From Micromussa lordhowensis (taxonomy: Eukaryota; Cnidaria; Anthozoa; Scleractinia; Lobophylliidae), in NCBI GenBank assembly GCA_964020085.1, contig OZ026600.1, forward strand, positions 6,639,848 to 6,703,847: a stretch of DNA of 64,000 bases. Reading direction: 5' to 3'. The position numbers were made by a program, and so were the translations under genes. Within the stretch, counting starts at the first letter, position 1; every line of letters starts with the position of its first letter. Shown piece by piece: positions 46,085 to 55,807 of the stretch. Under the pieces are notes generated by a model. The model was not told where the DNA came from. It saw only the letters and a list, made by a program, of their open reading frames with translations, and did no database searches.

Positions 46085-46402
46085 GCAGAACTGGGCTGGT
46101 TTTCCTGATCTTATCCGACTCTTGATTTTCACTGTTACAGGTAAAAGTGCTTAAACTGTATCTTGCAATTCTTGTTCTTCGGCATTCTTGTTTGGATTAA
46201 AGATATGTAAGACTGGTACCGAGTATTGGAGTAGTGGCTACCAAGCTAGGCGCGGTAGCCAAGTGTGTCTTTTCAGAATTGTTGTACGGTTGTCGAGGCG
46301 GTTGGTCGGAAATAAAGTCGTTGCATCTTTTAGAGGTTTCGTCCCTCGTTCTTACAGATAGAACTCAAACAGTGGGATAAACATGATAAAGCAAAACATT
46401 TT

Positions 46403-46856
46403 TTAAGTTTATAAGACATGTTTCGACACAAACTTCTGTCATCTTCAGTTAATTAATGTTCAAAGCGTTACAAGTTGAATTTATAAATAGGAAAAAATGA
46501 TAATTATGCTAGTAACAACGGAATGTAAATGGAACGTGACAACGTGAGAATTAAAAGGATAGTTTAAGATTAGTATGATGTACACTGTCGCGCTTTGTGT
46601 TCAGTGGACTGTTTTCACATTTTAGATCACGCCTCCACGAGTTTCCAACTCAAGATAAAAGAGGCATTTCACATTCAAAGAGAAAAACCTTCCTTGAATC
46701 AACAAGTACATCATACTAATCTTAAACTATCCTTTTAATTCTCACGTTGTCACGTTCCATTTACATTCCGTTGTTACTAGCATAATTATCATTTTTTCCT
46801 ATTTATAAATTCAACTTGTAACGCTTTGAACATTAATTAACTGAAGATGACAGAAG

Positions 46857-46888
<32 letters not shown>
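46403..46888. mobile_element. Foldback element, arms of about 180 bp
   Basis: 46403-46583 is almost perfectly complementary to 46706-46888 (TTTAAGTTTATAAGACATG outer, AGTATGATGTAC inner). The outer arm ends in GACAGAAGTTT...CGAAACATGTC, like termini of retroelement-derived units. A 120-bp loop separates the arms. Confidence 0.85.
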
Positions 46889-46890
<2 letters not shown>

Positions 46891-47256
46891 GTTGTCGTTT
46901 TCTTTAAAGTACTGACTTGCCTGCTAAAATCAAGATCATTTGGAAAGCAAAACATATATTTAGCAAACATACACCTTCAGAAGCAACCGTTATCATGTGT
47001 AACAATTATATATACCGCTGTTACGAAACCTATTCAAGGTTCCAGACCCCTCGGTGTATGTTAGTTATGAAAATGTACAGTATCTTATAGTATAAAAGTG
47101 CGTTTGTTTACGGTTATTCCCACTGTTTGTATTATATTTTTAGTCAAGCTACGACGGCCTAAGAACAAGAGTCTGCATGATACAGTTTTAAGACACTTTT
47201 ATCCGTAACAACGCTATAATTTTAAACGGACAAGTGTTTTAACTTTGAATAGTATT

Positions 47257-47888
47257 TTTAAGGACGTTCGCGCTCATTGCTACTGCGCATCGTTAACTGT
47301 GCACGCAAATTCACATACCACGTCATCCATCGACAACAGGGAAGATGGCCATTGTTACAGCTTTGGGTGGATTTAACGATCTCGGACATTCGGTGACCCC
47401 TAAATTTCTTTCCAGAAACAGATTTGATTTACAATGATCTACACATTGTCCAAAAATGAACAAAAAGTGAGCGTGGGAAGTTAAAAATATCTTAAGATTT
47501 CTGTCCACGGGACAGCGAGTCCTGTCATCTTGCGATTGCAAGGTGCGTGAAACTATGGTCGCTAAACTCGAACTTGTTCTTTACGGAACCTCACCAGTTG
47601 ACTAAATTCACTTAAAAGGTCCACTTAAACAATATTTGACAGAGAACATTTCATTTCAAAGATCTAATTGCAATCTTTTGGGGCTTACAGACACTGTGGC
47701 CTTATTAGCTAACGAAGCCCGATTTTTCAGATGTAGGGTATTTTTCGGGGCATGTTCTCTCCAAAACGAAGTCGGTGATCCCCATTTTTTTTGTTGCCTT
47801 TTTGGCAATAGTATATCATTACCTTTCTGCGTGTGAAGTTTAAAAAAACACTGTGACTGGGAACTTTTTGGGCGCGAACGTCCTTAAA
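47257..47888. mobile_element. 632-bp MITE with TTTAAGGACGTTCGCGC ends
   Basis: Termini TTTAAGGACGTTCGCGC and GCGCGAACGTCCTTAAA are perfect complements. The interior has no transposase. The TTAA-containing end suggests a piggyBac/PIF-like target preference (inference). Confidence 0.75.
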
Positions 47889-47905
47889 TAGCCGCGGCAA
47901 TCATC

Positions 47906-49462
47906 CTAAACAAACGAAATTTTCCCTGAGATAGGACAAACCACAAGAACGTTTTCTCCTTTAACCTTCTGGAATGCAGGCACAAATTTCGATTTAATCC
48001 TCTGTACTGGAAGGAATGAGGCTGGCCCTAGTTGCTCAAACTGATCTTTGCAACACACCTTCAACGGCTGACCAAAATAAGACTGCTCCGGGTGACTTTC
48101 GTACCACATAACATACGCGAGAATAAAACATCGGTATTCACCACCAATGCAGACATTCTGTCGCATGAAGAACTTCACGCAACCTGCTCTTGGTTCCGAT
48201 GTGTTAATTTCAATTCGTCCACCTGTAGAAACCCATGATGCCAAAATGTAAGACGAACGAATTGACCTGGAGTCCGAAGAGCCATATCGCTCGCCACCAA
48301 TTTCTACGGAGGAAAACCTTTCAAAATTACCACAGACACTTTCTTCCTGGACATCTGGGGATAACAGCTTGTACATCTGCCAGAGATATGTAACTTCGTG
48401 CTCCTCTAGACAATCCAGGCATGATGGGGGCAGACATCGATAGAGCAAAACTTCATTCCACAGATGGGTTCTTTGCAGAGGACCATTGCACAGTGAGGCA
48501 AGCGCACGGAACGACTGCACAGGTTCAACTTCAATTTCTCCACGTGTTCCTGACTGACCGGCTGTTTGAAAAAGGGGCTCGAAATCGCTGCGAAAGGAAT
48601 CAGGAAAGGAAATTTCTTGAACAGATTGATCACGAAGAAATTTTCTCATCAGCTGCAGTTCAATAGAGCGATTATTTGTTTGGAAACCTCCCATAATGCC
48701 ATTGTACCTTTCGAAAGAGAACAGCCAGAATGCGTACACGGGACCAAAGTCCAGCACACATTCACAAAGGTGAGTGTGCATGTGCATGTTGGGTGTTACT
48801 CGCTCTGCTCCGTACAGCCTTTCAAACTGAACACAAAATGTCTTTAAAAGAGAATCAGCTTTCAATGTGTCACTGATGGTTATGAATGGGCTGCAAAGTA
48901 TGGAGCATGCAAGAACAAAAGCTCTCCACACCTCAAGATGATCCTCTGGAAGTTCTCCTTTAAGAGCGTAAAGTGACATAACCAAAGTCCAGGTCTTCCA
49001 CTGATCGGCCGTAAAACCTCCGAAACTAAATGCAATTTTGTTTGGCAACCGGCCAAGACTCGCTGGAAAATGCACTTCGTCGACCTTCTTTTGAATTTTT
49101 TTTAATTGGGCCTCTGAAAGTAACGGGATAGCCCCGTCAAGCCAGACATTTTGCATTATGTGCTTTGCGCTGCCCATAAAAAGGTTGTGCATAGGGTCGA
49201 CAACTGTGAATCGCACACAATCAAAGTAGGGTAGGCGCATTAACTCGGTAAATCGTGTTCCGTATTTACTTTCAATAGACTGTTTATCTTTCATAGTTTC
49301 TTGATTAAGTACTTCTTGTGCCTCTTTTCTGTGTTCTGCATTCGTTCTCTTTTCACACGTATTAAATCCACCGTAATTCCGTTTATCACCAAAGCCACCT
49401 TCGAATGTTTTTTTGCATTTGCTACATCCTTTCCTGGCTGCGAAGCTTAGGAAACCGCTAAC
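47906..49462 (-). CDS. 3' exon of a tnp2/CACTA (EnSpm)-type transposase-derived gene
   Basis: About 518 codons after the acceptor AAAAACAG. It shows GFLSFAARKGCSKCKKTF (CxxC zinc knuckle), VVDPMHNLFMGSAKHIM (the transposase DPMHN core motif), then a DUF4218-like region (VTPNMHMHTHLCECVLDFGP, FSFERYNGIMGGFQTNN) and a C-terminal domain. This is the arrangement of Transposase_21/tnp2 proteins of CACTA elements, many of which are domesticated or dead in cnidarians. The frame is fully open to its stop. The listed Met codons lie before the true splice site. It is joined to the exon at 51.6 kb. Confidence 0.75.
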   Translation of the reverse strand, partial: VSGFLSFAARKGCSKCKKTFEGGFGDKRNYGGFNTCEKRTNAEHRKEAQEVLNQETMKDKQSIESKYGTRFTELMRLPYFDCVRFTVVDPMHNLFMGSAKHIMQNVWLDGAIPLLSEAQLKKIQKKVDEVHFPASLGRLPNKIAFSFGGFTADQWKTWTLVMSLYALKGELPEDHLEVWRAFVLACSILCSPFITISDTLKADSLLKTFCVQFERLYGAERVTPNMHMHTHLCECVLDFGPVYAFWLFSFERYNGIMGGFQTNNRSIELQLMRKFLRDQSVQEISFPDSFRSDFEPLFQTAGQSGTRGEIEVEPVQSFRALASLCNGPLQRTHLWNEVLLYRCLPPSCLDCLEEHEVTYLWQMYKLLSPDVQEESVCGNFERFSSVEIGGERYGSSDSRSIRSSYILASWVSTGGRIEINTSEPRAGCVKFFMRQNVCIGGEYRCFILAYVMWYESHPEQSYFGQPLKVCCKDQFEQLGPASFLPVQRIKSKFVPAFQKVKGENVLVVCPISGKISFV

Positions 49463-50145
49463 CTGTTTTTGAGAGAGAATCACATTGTGTTAAATTATAT
49501 TATCACTAATTTAATCAAGTAGAAGCAACTGTTAGTACTCGAGTTTGTATTGGACACGAAACAGTGAGTCTAAGTGCTAACAAATTGATAATCGAAATAG
49601 GCGTGATGTCGCACTGTGCACAAGTGACAGTAATTTCACGTGAAAAGTTGCGCTGTGCATAAGAATGAAAGTATATTGACGTAAATAAATTTTAGGTACG
49701 CGTTTGGATAGATCTTTTGTTACCATGCCATTAAACATTAAATAGGCTAAACTATGTATGTTTTGTTCAATTCAAATTTCGAAATCATATTAAAGTGCTG
49801 ACAGGAGTACCCTGATCCTTTTTTTTTTAACTGCCGCTATTGTAAGTATGATTTTGCTGTGCAAGAATTGGAAATAGCGCAAGCCATTTAATTACACTTT
49901 ATCGTAAGAAGTGTAAATGTTAGTGCTATTAGTAGCGTAAGTATGCGTATTTTATTGTAAGTAATATAATAGAAAACGTGTACCATGTTTCTATCGAGTT
50001 ATACAAACACGAGTGGGAGTTTGGGAGAACGAGAAACGCTGTGCTGAGTTCTCCCAAGCTTTCTTACATCACTATACTAGCATTACCTTATCAATTTAAC
50101 TGCGAATTGCACTGCTTACACTGTTAATCATCTACATTGTACGCC

Positions 50146-50462
50146 ACTCACAATACTAACACTTACACTATTATATTACTTTTTAGAAAACAGTCCTAAG
50201 ATAGCACTGTATTTAAGCAATAGAGCACTTTTTCCGTGTTTACATAGCCTCATCTAAACACGAGGAGGCTTGGGAGAATTCGAGACAGTTATGCAAACCC
50301 GTGACGTAGTCGAGGGTTTGCAAAACTTTCGAGAATTCTCCCAGCCCCCGAGTGTTTAGATGAGGCTATGTAAACACGGAAAAAGTGCTCTATTGCTTAA
50401 ATACAGTGCTTTCTTAGGACTGTTTTCTAAAAAGTAATATAATAGTGTAAGTGTTAGTATAA
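50146..50462. mobile_element. Foldback element inside the transposase intron
   Basis: Arms 50146-50262 and 50350-50462 are near-perfect complements (GTGTTTAGATGAGGCTATG, AACACGGAAAAAGTGCTCT). Inner GAGAATTC repeats form a second small stem. No coding sequence. Confidence 0.85.
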
Positions 50463-51572
50463 GCAGTGCAAGTCGCAGTTCAATTAGTAAGGTAATGTTA
50501 GTATTGTGTTTTAAGTAATGGAAGTTAGTATTGTAAATAGTTTGCGTATGCCAACAAAATTTTGTTCTAAGGAAAAAAAGTTTAAGAAGATAATAAAAAC
50601 AATTTTGCAAACTATAATTTAAGTGACTGCCTGACATCATTTAAACATACATAATTACTTGCTAGGCCTGCGCTAACTAAATCCTCTCATGGACAAAGTA
50701 GGGCTCAAGAGGGATCGTAAGTCAAACTTTCAGCGTTTGAGACGAGTACGATTGTTGTCTCCAGTTGAATGCATACTTTTGTTCAAGTACGTAGGATATT
50801 TTAGCCGCCCTCTGAATCGAAAAAAGCCAGGCTGCTCTGGGAACGAATTAATCGTAAGCAAACCGCCGACCGTGGTAGAATTTACGATCTTTCTTTTTCG
50901 CTCCTTGATCGCGTAAATATAATTGTCCCCGGGTAACTTTTTCTCCTTGAGTATGAGAAGCGATGGCTTTCTACTCCAAGCTGCTTTTCGCGTTTTCAGC
51001 ATAGCAGGCACGCTAGTCAAATTTGAATCTCCACCCACCTCGATCCTCTTTATCGACGAATACATACTAAGAAGTTCCGGAAAACCCCGCTCATCTTAAT
51101 TTATTTTGGCCCAGGGCTAATGATCTGAGAAGGAGAGGTACGAATACCAGTGGCAGTTGTGAGATTATACAAACAGGGGAGAGACTCCCTCCTTGATAAC
51201 ACAGGTGTAACTAGCTTTCACTGTAAAAAAATGAATAATAAGTCAGCAAAAATGTAACAATATAAAAAGAGGAGTTTAGACTCCACAGCCACTATATCCG
51301 ACCTTTAATTTAATCATCGCAGACGACTTTTGTTAAAAAAAAAACTGAACGGGAACATTTGCAAGTTGGAGAAAATCAATTATAAGTAAACGCGTCTTCA
51401 TGAACCACGAGAGGTGGCCGATGAATAACTGGGTGTAACAATTCTTTTAGATTTGCTTCAATCGTTAACACCATACTGGCAGAATGCCTTTTCTTTCTTC
51501 ATTCGATTTTTCGTAATTTGTGATCAGTAAGATGAGAAGCGATAGAAGAGAGAAGAGATCGGACGTGCTTAC

Positions 51573-51882
51573 CTTTCTAGCCGCTGGCAAATCCGAGGCA
51601 ACACAAAGAAGAACTCCCTTCACAATTTCACTGCCAACACGCCAACCTTCCCATAACACAAGGAGTTCGTCCACCAAGGGGCTGAGGTAGGTATTGATAT
51701 TGCCAGATGGTTCATGAGGTCCTGGGATGACGCCGACAAGTATAACGTTTTCAATTTTAAACCGTTCATTTCTGGGCAAGTTCATCACAACGAGATAAAT
51801 CATACCAACACTGTACCTTGCCAACTTGAAAGGCTGGAACCAGTCTACGTTAAGCATAAAAGTAGTGTAGAAAATGAGGCAC
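51573..51882 (-). CDS. Upstream exon of the tnp2/CACTA-type gene
   Basis: Frame CLIFYTTFMLNVDWFQPFK, then YSVGMIYLVVMNLPRNERFK, ENVILVGVIPGPHEP and LLCVASDLPAARK up to a clear donor (AGAAAG|GTAAGC). WFQPF, LPR..R and IPGP are tnp2 family motifs directly N-terminal to the DPMHN part. The join restores the ARK-V-x-GF order of the family. The acceptor CCCAG|G at 51883 is inferred. Still earlier tnp2 exons should lie to the right, but the AT-rich viral block begins within tens of bases. Confidence 0.65.
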
Positions 51883-51889
51883 CTGGGAC

Positions 51890-52150
51890 ATTTCTGGATT
51901 TTTACGCATCTTAGCGTGGTGGTTATCGTAAGATCTGTGGTTATCGTATATAACAAGGACATTTACGCATTTTACACATCTTAGCGTAGTTAGCGTAGTT
52001 TACACTAAGATGCGTAAGATGCGTGGGTTGCGTGGGTTTATATATGATTATCTAAATATTTTTTAGTGTACAGTGTCGGCGTAAGATGCATAGCTTGTGT
52101 AGTTAGCGTAAGATGTGTGGCTTGTGTAAAAACAAACTCACGCTCATAAA
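51890..52150. repeat. Degenerate short repeats at the left edge of the viral block
   Basis: Many variants of TTAGCGTA, ACGCATCTTAGCG and GTAAGATGCGTGG on both strands. This could be the remains of a terminal repeat, but no matching arm is present on the right because that end is missing. Element boundary uncertain. Confidence 0.45.
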
Positions 52151-52220
52151 CATAAAGAACTAAATATTCAATTCGAGAAGCGAGCGGGTGATTTCTCTCT
52201 GTTTATTCGGAGAGACGGGT

Positions 52221-52802
52221 TTACAAGTCTTTCCAAATATTCTTCTCTCTTTCACAAATCGTTTTTATCGTTGAAAAGTTCTTCTGAAAATAGTTTAATG
52301 GCAGCTCACATTGCAAAAGTTTCGGATGTTCAATGATGAGTCGGTGAAATTTCATCAGGAAGAAAGCGTGTGATCTTGAAATGTTGATGTTGTTCCTCAA
52401 CAAAACAGCAAATGATGAAGAGAAGGCTTCTTTCATGCTTGAAAGCAGATCACCTTGTAAGGCGGAATAAAACAAAATATCTTTGTGAGCATTTCCAATG
52501 GCTCTTGAAAGAGTGTTGATGGCATCAACACACTCTTCTGGAGTATTTCTTTTGATTTCATCTTCAACACCACAGTAGCTTTTCCGTCTTTCTTCGTTAA
52601 GAGAAGATTTCAATGTGTACTCAATGACAGAAATTTGGCTTGGCTGACTTTTAGGTTGAACAGAGGCAAGCTCAGCAAATCTTTCTAACATCTGTGCCTT
52701 TTCATCATCGACGAAATCTATGGATTCAGGGAAGCGCGTCACGATCTTTTGGGTAAAACCTTCAAGATAGTTTGAAAATTCTGTGAAACGTTTCTTGTTC
52801 AT
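52221..52802 (-). CDS. Unknown viral-block protein, 193 aa
   Basis: I place the start at ATG 52802 (MNKKRFTEFSNYLEGFTQKI). The frame is open up to 52883, overlapping the previous gene by 29 bp, but that extension crosses a perfect palindrome. The protein is helical, with an acidic middle and a basic C-terminal half (FHRLIIEHPKLLQCELPLNYF). It has no signal peptide or membrane span. I recognise no family. It is the last gene of the leftward array, downstream of a membrane-protein gene. Confidence 0.6.
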   Translation of the reverse strand: MNKKRFTEFSNYLEGFTQKIVTRFPESIDFVDDEKAQMLERFAELASVQPKSQPSQISVIEYTLKSSLNEERRKSYCGVEDEIKRNTPEECVDAINTLSRAIGNAHKDILFYSALQGDLLSSMKEAFSSSFAVLLRNNINISRSHAFFLMKFHRLIIEHPKLLQCELPLNYFQKNFSTIKTICEREKNIWKDL

Positions 52803-52827
52803 GTTGCATGTAATGAAAACAGGATGT

Positions 52828-52855
52828 AAATTTGTCTGATGCATCAGACAAATTT
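52828..52855. terminator. Perfect 28-bp palindrome at a gene end
   Basis: Half-site AAATTTGTCTGATG followed at once by its exact complement. It begins in the stop codon region of the 163-aa gene. In compact DNA viruses such hairpins mark transcript ends; that role is inferred. Confidence 0.5.
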
Positions 52856-53346
52856 TAATTGTATTCAAAACACGTTTCATCATACATCTTTAAATATTTA
52901 TCAATAATTGGGCTATTATCAATCACAAAATTGTCAACGCTTGTCATTTGATTAATTAAACTTTCTCGGTTAAGATCACCTGAGCGCATCGCTTCTCGAA
53001 TCATTATTAACAAATGCTGGTAACTTTGATAGGCATAGGTACAATTTTGAATTTTTAAGTCTAAACCTTTGTGTTCCATATATCCTTTAACTAATAATGC
53101 CACTGTACTAATCGCTATTAGACTGATACCACCTGTTGCAATAGCGCTAGCAATACCACCTGAAGCGGTTAGGACAGAGAGTGAATTACCAATGAATTTG
53201 AACAATTTGAATCTTTTGTAAGACCTTTTAAAAGCCCAACATTTCCTATGATAGCTTAGATAATAAGATTTTAGTTCGTCTACTTCATCAGTCGATAATT
53301 TGTCTGAAATATGATTCCAATCGAAAATATTCTTTTTAGCTACCAT
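52855..53346 (-). CDS. Small membrane protein, possibly SLATT-like (two TM helices)
   Basis: 163 residues. A basic N-terminal helix region (SYYLSYHRKCWAFKRSYKRFK) precedes a hydrophobic hairpin at about residues 50-86 (GNSLSVLTASGGIASAIATG, GGISLIAISTVALLVKGYM), then an amphipathic helical tail. A Lys/Arg-rich segment before a Gly-containing two-helix membrane hairpin and a helical tail resembles SLATT-type effectors and small membrane proteins seen in cnidarian Polinton-like elements. In the virus it could act in release or in membrane permeabilisation; this is a guess. The ATG directly follows AAGTAATATA. Confidence 0.6.
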   Translation of the reverse strand: MVAKKNIFDWNHISDKLSTDEVDELKSYYLSYHRKCWAFKRSYKRFKLFKFIGNSLSVLTASGGIASAIATGGISLIAISTVALLVKGYMEHKGLDLKIQNCTYAYQSYQHLLIMIREAMRSGDLNRESLINQMTSVDNFVIDNSPIIDKYLKMYDETCFEYN

Positions 53347-53383
53347 TATATTACTTAATTATATTTTTAAATTGCGACGGCAT

Positions 53384-53429
53384 CTTTCAAAATTGTGAAC
53401 AATTGTGTGAATTTTTCACAATTTTGAAG
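53384..53429. terminator. Hairpin CTTTCAAAATTGTGAA / TTCACAATTTTGAAG between two leftward genes
   Basis: 15-16-nt arms with a 15-nt loop. It lies 100 bp after the fiber stop codon and 40 bp before the next gene, so it could end the fiber transcript. Confidence 0.45.
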
Positions 53430-53532
53430 CTTTTTGTGAAAAAATTGACCCTGAGGCTAGTCAAAAGAAAACGTGAATTTACACATGCGTGAAGAGATTG
53501 CAACGTGAGAGAACATGTGACGCAAAAACCTA

Positions 53533-54270
53533 TTACATATCAATTTCGATCAATAAGTTTACCATCGCGTGTGTTACGGATGAATTCGATGTTTTGCTTC
53601 GAAAATTGATCCTGTCGCCGGCTTTTATCGTAATCGGATCGCTGAAAATAGTGTGATTTGACCATTCATTGACAGGTTTGGCAATTTTTAAATCTTTATC
53701 AGCACCATTAAGAACTAAGCCGACGATCACTTCAGATGCTTGATGATTGCCAGCGCAAACACAAATGCTGCCACGAATTATTTTACCGTCTACAGGACTA
53801 GGCCAACCATATTGCTTATTTCTCTCACATCCATTACCGAAACTCCATTGGAGACTGCTTTTAATCAGAGGCCCATTCTCTTCTGCATAGACGGTGATGT
53901 ATTGCTTTGTATCTTGCGTCTTAGTCTCTAAATCATTGTAATCGACTTTGTCTTTTAATGCATCATTGAATTGGATTGCTAAGGTTCCTAAATCAGTAAT
54001 TAAAGCGTAATCCTTTAAAGCAGATGAGTTAGTCTTTTTAGCTAGTTCGTTATTAACGTATGTAGTAGCCGCTTTTGTCTTTAATAAATCAGCGACGAAT
54101 TTCTTAGTCACTGCATCATGGTCATTCATTGGAGCGGAAATGTTAGTTAATCTCTTGTTTTGTAAATGGAAATGGTTGTCTGGAGTTAATTTTAAACCTA
54201 TTCCTTTTTTAACCTTTTCTACTTTTCCTGTTGTTGAAGGTTTGTCATGTTGTCCATTAGTAAACCCCAT
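53533..54270 (-). CDS. Short fiber (spike) protein, 245 aa
   Basis: N-terminus MGFTNGQHDKPSTTGKVEK, then a shaft with the module NKRLTNISAPMNDHDAVTKK, as in phage and viral tail/fiber shafts (peptide ..L.NI..P....DAVTK.Y). A short coiled region and a C-terminal beta-rich head follow, from about residue 125 (QYITVYAEENGPL to LLIEIDM). The long fiber next to it shares the MGF(S/T)NGQ start and shaft module. Fibers anchor by the N-terminus to the penton and bind host receptors with the head. A TATATATATATATATG run sits right at the start codon. Confidence 0.7.
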   Translation of the reverse strand: MGFTNGQHDKPSTTGKVEKVKKGIGLKLTPDNHFHLQNKRLTNISAPMNDHDAVTKKFVADLLKTKAATTYVNNELAKKTNSSALKDYALITDLGTLAIQFNDALKDKVDYNDLETKTQDTKQYITVYAEENGPLIKSSLQWSFGNGCERNKQYGWPSPVDGKIIRGSICVCAGNHQASEVIVGLVLNGADKDLKIAKPVNEWSNHTIFSDPITIKAGDRINFRSKTSNSSVTHAMVNLLIEIDM

Positions 54271-54286
54271 ATATATATATATTTAT

Positions 54287-55807
54287 TTATATAATAGTTC
54301 CTTCGCTCTTCTCAAATTCTTTTATTAACTGATAAGCTTGACTGGTATTATCATAAATATTTTTAGTTATTAATCCTCTCTTTTTAGTGAAAGGATTATC
54401 TTCTACATTTACTCTTCTTATAGTAGTATCTACAAAAGCATTACCCACATTAATTGGAGCACTAATTCCACTAAAAATTATATTCATAACTGTGCCTTTT
54501 ACCCAAATCCAAAATAGGACTTGCTTTCCTAAAGAATTATTTGGAATATTAAATGATCTTAAAGATGGTTCATCTATTGTAGGATTACGTGAAATTACTA
54601 CTTTGCTTTTATCAACAAAAATAAATACACCTCTTGTATTCTTAATATCAAAATGTACAGCCATTACATTATTAGTAATTGCACTATGCTGGAAGACATA
54701 ATAAAAAGTAAAATCACCTGTGTTATCACCAGTAGTTACAAACGCATATGTATTTGGTGTTCTACCTTCATTACTATCAGAAAAATACAAATCTTTTATT
54801 AAAGAAATCTTTGAATCATTACTTAATATATATTTTACTATTAATTCTATAACATTTTTATTTTCATTAATAGTAGGATTTTCTTTTGCAATTTCACTAT
54901 TTACTTTTACAATTTCACCATCAACATATTTTACAACATTATTTTCTGTTTCATTTAGTTGTTTCACATTAACAGCATCACCGTTTTCATTCCCATCATT
55001 TAATCCTTTTATTTGATAATTAGACATATCTATAGGTGCTTCATAATAGACGATTTTGTTTCTGATGGTATAGAATCTATCCCAAATTCGCGAGTCGACG
55101 TCATTCTGATGACCACTGACGCCATAAACAACTACAAAGATGCCTGTTTCTGCATCATAAGTGTTACCACTCTTATACTTTAAAGTTAAATCAATATCTA
55201 AATCAATAATCCCAATGTTTCCAGATTTATGAAAATTGATAATTGTTCTACTGTGATCGGTAAAAGTATTTGTATTATTACGTGAAACATTTAATGTTTC
55301 GGATACTGCGTTGACAACCACTTCGTTTCGATCTACTAGATTACCATAATACATTTCAAAAGCTAATGTATACTCACCTAAATCTAACGATTTTAAATCA
55401 ATAGTTAATCGGGTGCTATAATAACCGATAGCAGAGTCATACTTAATTTTAAATTGATAAGTAGCTTTGTTGATATTATAGTAATCTTTGTCGACTTTTC
55501 TTACTTTGACAATATCATCATCATCTTCCTTAAACAAATCATCATCCATAACAAAAGAGAATTCATTATCTTGTCGGTTTGCTTTAATATTAAGTGCTTC
55601 TGCTTCACTGACTTTATCTTCTATCAAAGAGTTAATTACAGCGTTATTATCACTAATTGTCCTATTAACATAGTTAACAGTGGAAGCGTGAAAGCTATCT
55701 GATGACTTTGGATCTTTCAAACGGATAATGCTATGATTAGCCATATCGAGATCGTCTTCCATCGGATCAGGATTTTTTTCTATTAAGCGCTGCTGCAGAG
55801 ACATCAT
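54287..55807 (-). CDS. C-terminal part of the long fiber, split by a frameshift
   Basis: The annotated Met-Met start is an out-of-frame accident: its first 11 codons overlap the previous frame. From NPDPMEDDLDMANHSI on, the sequence continues the same shaft module (DLDMxxHxIxxLKDP...) that ends the upstream frame. The two frames meet at a run of seven A (55773-55779 on the plus strand as T), so a single-base change or slippage separates them. It has a long beta-structured middle (residues 100-270), another shaft module (YQIKGLNDGNENGDAVNVKQ), and a C-terminal head ending GTII. Taken together, the two frames would be a fiber of roughly 1,100 residues. Confidence 0.65.
   Translation of the reverse strand: MMSLQQRLIEKNPDPMEDDLDMANHSIIRLKDPKSSDSFHASTVNYVNRTISDNNAVINSLIEDKVSEAEALNIKANRQDNEFSFVMDDDLFKEDDDDIVKVRKVDKDYYNINKATYQFKIKYDSAIGYYSTRLTIDLKSLDLGEYTLAFEMYYGNLVDRNEVVVNAVSETLNVSRNNTNTFTDHSRTIINFHKSGNIGIIDLDIDLTLKYKSGNTYDAETGIFVVVYGVSGHQNDVDSRIWDRFYTIRNKIVYYEAPIDMSNYQIKGLNDGNENGDAVNVKQLNETENNVVKYVDGEIVKVNSEIAKENPTINENKNVIELIVKYILSNDSKISLIKDLYFSDSNEGRTPNTYAFVTTGDNTGDFTFYYVFQHSAITNNVMAVHFDIKNTRGVFIFVDKSKVVISRNPTIDEPSLRSFNIPNNSLGKQVLFWIWVKGTVMNIIFSGISAPINVGNAFVDTTIRRVNVEDNPFTKKRGLITKNIYDNTSQAYQLIKEFEKSEGTII

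Noticed and set aside
47323..47836. Two small ORFs on opposite strands
   Set aside because: Both sit inside the 632-bp MITE, which has no transposase features.
50730..51065. 111-codon minus-strand ORF between the CACTA-type exons
   Set aside because: Lies in the intron; shows no tnp2 motif and no splice sites consistent with the gene.
55775..55807. Met-Met start of the 506-codon fiber frame as a genuine N-terminus
   Set aside because: Its first codons overlap the upstream frame, and the shaft module crosses the junction in register with an A-run shift.
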